Part shown: positions 1 through 4,272 of the stretch, piece after piece
Numbering within the stretch: position 1 is the first letter of the stretch
Layout: the number at the start of each line of letters is the position of its first letter
Origin: SCGC-AG-212-J23 sp035762345
GTDB lineage: Bacteria; Pseudomonadota; Gammaproteobacteria; Burkholderiales; SG8-39
Length of the DNA stretch: 5,099 bases
Direction: 5' to 3'
Assembly (NCBI GenBank): GCA_035762345.1
Contig: DASTPE010000156.1
Span: 1-5,099 of the forward strand
Notes under the pieces: model-generated
Told to the model about the DNA's origin: nothing
The model's input: only the letters and a program-made list of their open reading frames with translations
Database searches by the model: none
Made by a program: the position numbers and the translations under genes

Positions 1-1
1 C

Positions 2-265
2 TACGACTCAGGCGATTTCGCCAAGCTGACCGACCGCGCGCTCCAGCTCGCCGAGTGGAACGGCTTCGCGGCGCGCAAGCTCAACACGGACCCCGTGGAG
101 ATTCGCCGGCGCAACTACATTCCGCAGAGCGCCATGCCGCACAACACCACCGCCGGCTGGACGGTCGGCGCAGCAGTGGGCTGGACCTACGACTCTGGCG
201 ACTTCACCCGGCTGACCGACCGCTGTCTCGAGATATCAGATTGGGGTGGTTTTGAAGCTCGAAGG
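2..265 (+). repeat. Diverged in-frame internal repeat in the molybdopterin subunit (2-79 and 188-265)
   Basis: Two 26-codon blocks lie in the same frame, 186 bases (62 codons) apart. Block 1 (2-79) begins YDSGDFAKLTDRALQLAEW and block 2 (188-265) begins YDSGDFTRLTDRCLEISDW. By hand alignment they share 16 of 26 residues and about 54 of 78 bases. Relatives normally have this block once, after the helix that ends in DPVEIRRRN. Here one copy lies before that helix and one after it. Immediately before block 2 is a short direct repeat, GGCTGGAC at 155-162 and 179-186, which adds eight codons (GWT, five residues, GWT). The normal single occurrence is recalled from the family, not computed. Because the window starts at base 1 of block 1, the full extent of the duplication cannot be seen. 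Confidence 0.7.
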
Positions 266-1252
266 AAAACGTCGGAGCAGAACGGCAAGCTTCGCGGGCG
301 AGCGCTCATCTACTACCTCGAGGACTCGGGTGTCTTCAACGAGCGCATGGAGCTGCGCTTCGATCCGAGCGGCATGGTGACGATCGTGGCGGGCACGCAT
401 AGCCACGGCCAGGGGCACGCCACCACCTACGCGCAGCTCGTGTCCGACTGGCTCGGCGTTGCGTTCGAGAACATCCGACTTGTCCAGGGCGACACCGACG
501 CGGTGTCTTTCGGCCGCGGCACGTACGCTTCCCGCAGCGCGATGCTCGGTGGCTCGGCGCTCAGGGCGGCGGCAGACGGCATCATCGAGAAAGCGAAGCC
601 GCTCGCAGCGCATCTCATGGAAGCTTCTCCGAAGGACCTTGAATTCCAGGCGGGGAAGTTCATCGTGGTGGGTACCGACCGCTCGATCCCGCTCGCCGAC
701 GTAGCGAAGGCCTCCTATCGCCCGGTCGGGCCGACGACGAGGTTCGGCATCGGCCTCGACGCGAGCGGCTCATCGGCCGCGTCTCCGACCTTCCCGAACG
801 GCTGCCACGCGTGCGAGGTCGAGATCGACCCCGAAACCGGAGTAGTGGAGGTGGACCGCTACGCGGTGGTCGACGACGTCGGAAGAGTGATCAACCCGAT
901 GATCTGCCACGGCCAGATCGAGGGCGCGCTCGCGCAGGGCATCGGGCAGGCGCTCATGGAGAACGTGGTGTTCGACCGTCAATCCGGACAGATGCTCTCG
1001 GCGAGCTTCACGGACTACGCGATGCCGCGCGCGGCGGACCTGCCGCACCACTACGAGCTCGACTTCATCGACGTTCCGGCAAAGACCAACCCGCTCGGCG
1101 TGAAAGGCATCGGCGAAGCTGGCTGCGTCGGCGCGCCGCCCGCGGTGATGAACGCCATCCTCGATGCCTTGCGTCCGCGCGGTGTCACGCAACTGGACAT
1201 GCCGGCGACCCCGCGTCGCGTTTGGGAAGCTTTACAGAACGCGAAGCACTAG
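2..1252 (+). CDS. Molybdopterin-binding subunit, xanthine dehydrogenase family (CoxL-like), C-terminal part
   Basis: The reading frame is open from base 2 to a TAG at 1250-1252 (416 codons), so the true start lies left of the window. The protein is the large, molybdenum-cofactor-bearing subunit of an aerobic CO dehydrogenase/xanthine dehydrogenase-type hydroxylase. Visible family motifs are the glutamine loop GTHSHGQGHATT (392-427), the cofactor loop QGDTDAVSFGRGTYASRS (about 485-538), the segment PNGCHACEVEIDPETGVVEV, the motif VVDDVGRVINP, and near the end NPLGVKGIGEAG. In that last motif the Glu codon at 1115-1117 aligns with the catalytic glutamate of the family. The upstream active-site loop that separates true CO dehydrogenases (AYXCSFR) from other members is outside the window, so the substrate is unknown and a CO dehydrogenase label would be unjustified. 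The family match is continuous from about codon 90 to the stop. The first 90 codons contain an atypical internal repeat. The 3' end overlaps the convergent oxidoreductase gene by 21 bases. Confidence 0.9.
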   Translation, partial: YDSGDFAKLTDRALQLAEWNGFAARKLNTDPVEIRRRNYIPQSAMPHNTTAGWTVGAAVGWTYDSGDFTRLTDRCLEISDWGGFEARRKTSEQNGKLRGRALIYYLEDSGVFNERMELRFDPSGMVTIVAGTHSHGQGHATTYAQLVSDWLGVAFENIRLVQGDTDAVSFGRGTYASRSAMLGGSALRAAADGIIEKAKPLAAHLMEASPKDLEFQAGKFIVVGTDRSIPLADVAKASYRPVGPTTRFGIGLDASGSSAASPTFPNGCHACEVEIDPETGVVEVDRYAVVDDVGRVINPMICHGQIEGALAQGIGQALMENVVFDRQSGQMLSASFTDYAMPRAADLPHHYELDFIDVPAKTNPLGVKGIGEAGCVGAPPAVMNAILDALRPRGVTQLDMPATPRRVWEALQNAKH

Positions 1253-2146
1253 CTTCCCACGCAGGTGACGCGCTTCGCTTAGGCGGTGGGCTTCCGCCGC
1301 CTTGGCGAGCGGATACTCAATGATCGCCGGTAGCGGCACCGCGCCCGAGGTGACGAGCTCGGTGACTCGCTCGAGAGCGCGCCTCTCGCGTTTCACGTTC
1401 GGCCGCAGAGAGGTGACGTCGGGTCTCGGCGAAGCGGGCGCGCTCGCGCCGACAGCCACGGTGGCGAGCCGGCCGCCGGAGCGCAGCACCGAGAAGCTCC
1501 TCGTGGTGACATCGCCGCCGGCGGTGTCGAACACGGCATCGACGTCCTTCACTCGCCTGGTGAAATCCTCGGCGCGGTAATCGATGACTTCGTCCGCGCC
1601 GAGCGAGCGAACATAGTCATGGTTCGTCGCGCTCGCCGTGGCGATGACGCGCGCGCCCAGGTGCTTCGCGAGGCCGACCGCGAAGCCGCCGACCCCTCCC
1701 GCGCCGCCATGGATGAGGATTGTCTCGCCGCGCTTGAGCTTCAGCGTTTCTTCGAGCGACACCAGCGCCGTCAAGCCGGCGAGCGCGATAGCCGCGCACT
1801 GCACATGCGTAAGATTCTCGGGCTTGCGCGCGACGATACTTTCGCGAATGGCGATCTTCTCGGCGTATGCGCCCTCGCGCGGCACCTCGCACACCGCGAG
1901 CACGGCGTCGCCCGGCTTGAAGTCACCCGCGCTCGTCATAACCACGCCGGAGAAATCACGCCCCAGAACATGCGGAAACGAGATCGACGCGCCGTACTGC
2001 CCCGCCCGCATTTTCCAGTCGGCGGCGTTGACGCTGGCCGCGTGCACTGCGACCAATACCTCGCCGGCGGCCGGCGCAGGATCCGGCAGCTTGCCGTACT
2101 CGAGCACTTCGGGCCCGCCATAGCGCCGGAAGAAGCAAGCTTTCAC
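1232..2146 (-). CDS. NADP-dependent quinone oxidoreductase-like protein (zinc-independent MDR family)
   Basis: The 304-residue protein has the full length expected for small medium-chain dehydrogenase/reductases of the quinone oxidoreductase (QOR) type. It would be a cytosolic NAD(P)H-dependent reductase of quinones or activated alkenes; the substrate is not determinable. The N-terminal GroES-like domain starts MKACFFRRYGGPEVLEY and carries VHAASVNAADWKMRAGQYG (about 34-52) and LGRDFSGVV (61-69). The Rossmann nucleotide loop HGGAGGVGGFAVGLAKHLGA spans about 146-165, followed by SLGADEVIDYR (181-191) and a C-terminal HLRGKLVL. The cysteine cluster of the structural zinc site is absent, as in the QOR branch. 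The start is GTG (2144-2146 on the minus strand); no in-frame ATG lies just upstream and the family alignment begins exactly here, although the ribosome site is weak. The TAA stop lies inside the 3' end of the convergent molybdopterin subunit. The gene is divergent from the Bug remnant across 71 bases. A role in the neighbouring catabolism is possible but unproven. Confidence 0.92.
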   Translation of the reverse strand: MKACFFRRYGGPEVLEYGKLPDPAPAAGEVLVAVHAASVNAADWKMRAGQYGASISFPHVLGRDFSGVVMTSAGDFKPGDAVLAVCEVPREGAYAEKIAIRESIVARKPENLTHVQCAAIALAGLTALVSLEETLKLKRGETILIHGGAGGVGGFAVGLAKHLGARVIATASATNHDYVRSLGADEVIDYRAEDFTRRVKDVDAVFDTAGGDVTTRSFSVLRSGGRLATVAVGASAPASPRPDVTSLRPNVKRERRALERVTELVTSGAVPLPAIIEYPLAKAAEAHRLSEARHLRGKLVLRVL

Positions 2147-2217
2147 GTTTCTAATCCAACGGACATGAGCGATCTTACGCGTGGCTGACTTACACTGGCG
2201 GCGAGAGGAGGATGGTC
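2147..2217. promoter_or_regulatory. Divergent spacer between the oxidoreductase and the Bug remnant
   Basis: This 71-base spacer separates two divergent gene starts, so any promoters for both must lie in or near it. It is less GC-rich than its surroundings at 2141-2175. Weak -10-like hexamers can be picked out (TACACT at 2191-2196 on plus, TAAGAT on minus at about 2172-2177), but neither has a convincing -35 box, so no promoter is called. No clear operator palindrome is visible. Confidence 0.3.
2205..2211 (+). promoter_or_regulatory. Strong ribosome binding site that fixes the Bug remnant start
   Basis: GAGGAGG at 2205-2211 is a near-perfect Shine-Dalgarno sequence. It directly abuts the ATG at 2212, leaving no spacing, but lies six bases before the in-frame GTG at 2218. 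The GTG is therefore the better start, and it gives the usual basic signal-peptide N-terminus (MRRSFF...). The site still looks functional even though the gene behind it is broken. Confidence 0.65.
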
Positions 2218-2748
2218 GTGCGAAGGAGCTTCTTTACCGCAATATTGGCAACGCTTGCGGCGCTGGTCACGCTTCAAGCCTGGAGCCAGGGTACCCCAAC
2301 CGTCCTGTACGCGTGGTAGTCGCGGCGGCGACCGGCGGGCCGGCCACCGCGGCGCTTGCCTCGGGCGGGTGCAGGCAATGTTCGCATCGCCCGCGCCGCT
2401 GATGCCGCACTTCAAGAGCGGGCGCGTGCGGTTCTCGCCTGGACCGGCGCCCAGCGTCATCCCGGGTTCCCGGACGTTCCGACCACGGCGGAAGCAGGGC
2501 TGCCGCAGTACAAGCACGACGGCGGCTGGTTTGGCATGTTCGCGCCGGCGACCACGCCGACTGACATCGTCGAGAAGCTCCACCGCGAGGTGCGCAGCGC
2601 GATGCAGAACATCGAGGTGCGCGACCGCCTGACGAAGATCGGCGTCGAGCCGGTCGCGGACTCGCTGGCGGACTTCAAGAAGTTCGTCCAGGCCGAGATC
2701 AAGGCCTACGCCGAGCAGGCGCGGCTCGCCGGCGTCAAGCCGGAATAG
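2218..2748 (+). pseudogene. Bug/TctC-type tripartite tricarboxylate receptor, decayed (internal deletion and three -1 shifts)
   Basis: Bug/TctC proteins are periplasmic solute receptors of about 320 residues, often for carboxylates or aromatic acids. Here the GTG start gives a signal peptide (MRRSFFTAILATLAALV..., ending near QAWSQG), but its frame stops at TAG 2317-2319. The family sequence resumes one base back as GYPNRPVRVVVAAATGGP (2289-2342). It then jumps to text that belongs near residue 180-200 of the family (PATAALASGG), shifts again near 2364-2371 to VQAMFASPAPLMPHFKSGRVR, and shifts a third time near 2430 to VLAWTGAQRHPGFPDVPTTAEAGL. From there it runs intact through GWFGMFAPATTP to the normal end GVKPE and a TAG at 2746-2748. 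About 150 central codons are missing. A GGP motif occurs in the family at both ends of the lost part, so the deletion probably joined two GGCGGGCC-like stretches (2334-2341); this is inference. No functional receptor can be made. Its 3' end overlaps the convergent LigB-like gene by 14 bases. Sequencing error could explain the single-base shifts but not the large deletion. Confidence 0.85.
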
Positions 2749-3562
2749 TCCAGGAGGCGAAGCCGCAGCCGACGATCACCTTCGGAACTGGCAGGTAGTC
2801 AACCAGCTCGAACCCGCGCGCTCCGGCGGCGCCGTGCGCAACCAGCCAGTTGCGCACTTCCTGGGACCCATTGCCGTGCGTGGGCAGGTTCTTGTCCAGA
2901 AAAGAAATCAGTTGCTGCTCCGAAGACGAGAAAAGCCGGATTGTCTCGCGGTCGAAATCGTCGTAGATCGCGCCCATCGTCGGCTCGCCGATCGAGTGGC
3001 TCAGGCCGCCGGTGGCAAGAACTCCGACTTTCAGACTGTGCGGAAATGATCGGATCGCGCTGGCGAGCTGACGACCCCATGCGAGGCAGCGCGACAGCGA
3101 TGGCAGCGGCGGCTCGATGCTGTTTACGAGCAGGGGCACGATACGCGGCAGGCGCTCCAAGCCCATGCGCCAGAGCGGAATGCATACCCCGTGATCGAGC
3201 TTGAGGCGGTGCGACACGGAGGGCTCGAAGCCCTGCGTCATCACTTCGCTCACGAGGTGAAGCGCAAACGCGGCGTGCCCGGGAATCTCCCGGTGCGGAA
3301 ACGCCTTCATCCATGGCTCGGGGGGACCTTCGTTCGACTCGCCGACGCCGATGCAGACCGCGGGCACGTTATCGAGGAAGAAGTTCGACCAGTGGTCGGG
3401 CGAGACCACAATCAGCACGTCGGGCTGCGCCGCGGCGATGCGTTGCCCGAGCGTTTCGAAGGCACTCTTGAGCTTCTGCCGCTCGCCCTGTGCCAGCGCG
3501 TCCCACTCGCGCACGAGAAGCGGGCCGTGGCTCGCGGCGCAGACGCCGACCAGGCTAGCCAT
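2735..3562 (-). CDS. LigB-like class III extradiol ring-cleavage dioxygenase, catalytic beta chain
   Basis: The 275-residue protein belongs to the LigB family of Fe(II)-dependent extradiol dioxygenases, typified by protocatechuate 4,5-dioxygenase, which opens catecholic rings with O2 in the cytosol. Counting from the ATG, the expected iron ligands are His12 (AASHGPLL), His57 (SPDHWSNFFLDN) and Glu235 (GSQEVRNWLVAHGA). The likely acid-base His189 lies in GGLSHSIG, and His124 in KLDHGVCIPL. These correspond to His12, His61, Glu242, His195 and His127 of the Sphingobium LigB as I recall them. All key residues are present, so the enzyme should be active. The ATG at 3560-3562 was chosen because it overlaps the stop of the LigA-like gene (ATGGCTAG) and puts the first iron ligand at residue 12. 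A TTG at 3578-3580 would add six residues. The substrate could be protocatechuate, gallate, a substituted catechol or a heteroaromatic diol; the sequence does not decide. The 3' end overlaps the Bug remnant, leaving no room for an intergenic terminator. Confidence 0.9.
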   Translation of the reverse strand: MASLVGVCAASHGPLLVREWDALAQGERQKLKSAFETLGQRIAAAQPDVLIVVSPDHWSNFFLDNVPAVCIGVGESNEGPPEPWMKAFPHREIPGHAAFALHLVSEVMTQGFEPSVSHRLKLDHGVCIPLWRMGLERLPRIVPLLVNSIEPPLPSLSRCLAWGRQLASAIRSFPHSLKVGVLATGGLSHSIGEPTMGAIYDDFDRETIRLFSSSEQQLISFLDKNLPTHGNGSQEVRNWLVAHGAAGARGFELVDYLPVPKVIVGCGFASWTIPA

Positions 3563-3800
3563 CGCGCAGCCTGTGGACAAATTCGTCGTCTTTCATCCCG
3601 ACGGCGAAAAAGAAGTAGCGCAGCAAATACGGGTTGGTGCGCTTGGAGAGGAAGAACACGTCATTGGCGAGGATGGCTTGTTTCACCTCGGGTTCGAGGT
3701 CGTATCTGGCCAGGACCTTCTCGCGATCCGCACGGTACTCGGCGGCGGCCGCCGGGCTCTGCAGGTCGAAAAACATTTTCGACAGCCAGTAGTCGGTCAT
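3555..3800 (-). CDS. LigA-like extradiol dioxygenase alpha chain (small subunit)
   Basis: This 81-residue helical protein matches the small alpha chain of LigAB-type extradiol dioxygenases, which caps the active site of the beta chain in an alpha2beta2 enzyme. Recognisable family text is YWLSKMFFDLQSP near the start, EYRADREKVLARYDLEPEVKQAIL (about 21-44), LANDVFFLSKRTNPYLLRYFFFAVGM (44-69), and a short polar tail. The domain is nearly minimal in length; the Sphingobium LigA is longer. The ATG at 3798-3800 is preferred. A GTG at 3840-3842 would add 14 residues (MIIAKRFWHKLDRA) but would run through the start codon of the divergent ferredoxin-type gene. Stop TAG 3555-3557 lies inside the first codons of the LigB-like gene (8-base overlap), so the two subunits are probably translationally coupled. 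The ribosome site is weak. Confidence 0.85.
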   Translation of the reverse strand: MTDYWLSKMFFDLQSPAAAAEYRADREKVLARYDLEPEVKQAILANDVFFLSKRTNPYLLRYFFFAVGMKDDEFVHRLRDG

Positions 3801-3834
3801 CGCTCGGTCGAGTTTATGCCAAAATCTTTTTGCG
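3801..3834. promoter_or_regulatory. 34-base AT-rich divergent spacer between the LigAB-like and NicAB-like operons
   Basis: The spacer holds a clear AT-rich patch (TTTATGCCAAAATCTTTTT at 3813-3831) in otherwise GC-rich DNA. Both operons start from it, so transcription signals for both must overlap each other or lie within the opposite gene. On the minus strand CATAAACT offers a poor -10 match. On the plus strand no good -10/-35 pair and no Shine-Dalgarno is visible ahead of the ATG at 3835, so leaderless or upstream-initiated translation is possible. The call is positional; the exact promoter is not defined. Confidence 0.4.
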
Positions 3835-4272
3835 ATGATCACGATCGAAGTGAACGGCGCCCGCCATAACGTTGCCGCGGAGTCCGAAACGCCGCTGCTC
3901 TATGTGCTGCGCAACGATCTGGGTCTCGCGGGCACGCGCTTTGGCTGCGGCAGCGGCCAATGCGGGGCATGCTTCGTGCTCGTCGACGGCCGTGCCATGG
4001 CGTCGTGCGACATCCCATTGTCTTTCGCTGTCAACAAGAAGATAACCACGATTGAGGGCCTGAACGGCGAGCATCCGGTGCAGAAGGCGCTCGAGCGCCA
4101 CCAGGCCGCGCAGTGTGGCTACTGCATGAGCGGCATTGTGATGAGCGCCGTTGCACTCCTCGCGGGCGAGAAATCGCCATCGGAGGAAGCCATCCGGACC
4201 GCCCTGGACAAGAATCTCTGCCGCTGCGGCTCGCACAACCGGGTTGTGCGGGCGATCCTCGATGCTCGCTGA
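3835..4272 (+). CDS. [2Fe-2S] iron-sulfur subunit of a molybdenum hydroxylase (CoxS/NicA/IorA-like)
   Basis: The 145-residue protein is a complete small electron-transfer subunit of the xanthine dehydrogenase superfamily. The N-terminal plant-ferredoxin-type domain (1-75) has Cys38, Cys43, Cys46 and Cys58 in FGCGSGQCGACFVLVDGRAM and the following MASC. The C-terminal helical domain has Cys94 and Cys97 in QCGYCMSGIV and Cys129 and Cys131 in NLCRCGSHNRV. All eight ligands for two [2Fe-2S] clusters are present. Electrons from the molybdenum centre would pass through these clusters to an external acceptor. The gene overlaps the next one by 11 bases, and that gene encodes a NicB/IorB-type large subunit with no FAD subunit between. 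This makes a two-subunit hydroxylase like nicotinate dehydrogenase or isoquinoline 1-oxidoreductase the best model. ATG at 3835 is the only sensible start. It lacks a visible Shine-Dalgarno and is divergent from the LigA-like gene. Confidence 0.93.
   Translation: MITIEVNGARHNVAAESETPLLYVLRNDLGLAGTRFGCGSGQCGACFVLVDGRAMASCDIPLSFAVNKKITTIEGLNGEHPVQKALERHQAAQCGYCMSGIVMSAVALLAGEKSPSEEAIRTALDKNLCRCGSHNRVVRAILDAR

Noticed and set aside
236..1192. Long antisense open frames opposite the CoxL-like gene (for example 236-613 and 770-1192 on minus)
   Set aside because: They are low-complexity, Arg/His-rich translations typical of the reverse frames of GC-rich genes and show no recognisable domain; the plus-strand frame has continuous family motifs.
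1619..2188. Plus-strand open frames of 161-189 codons opposite the oxidoreductase
   Set aside because: They mirror a full-length, clearly recognisable MDR protein on the minus strand and have no family features of their own.
2280..2440. Programmed ribosomal frameshifting to explain the Bug frame changes
   Set aside because: Three shifts would be needed in 150 bases without a canonical slippery site, and about 150 central codons are missing, so decay (or partly sequencing error) is a simpler explanation.
2143..2583. A minus-strand 146-codon open frame across the Bug remnant
   Set aside because: It has no recognisable motif and lies opposite sequence that matches Bug/TctC proteins in three frames.
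3563..3580. TTG start for the LigB-like protein six codons upstream
   Set aside because: The ATG at 3562 overlaps the upstream stop codon and puts the first iron ligand at residue 12 as in LigB; the extension MSTGCA has no family support. It is not excluded.
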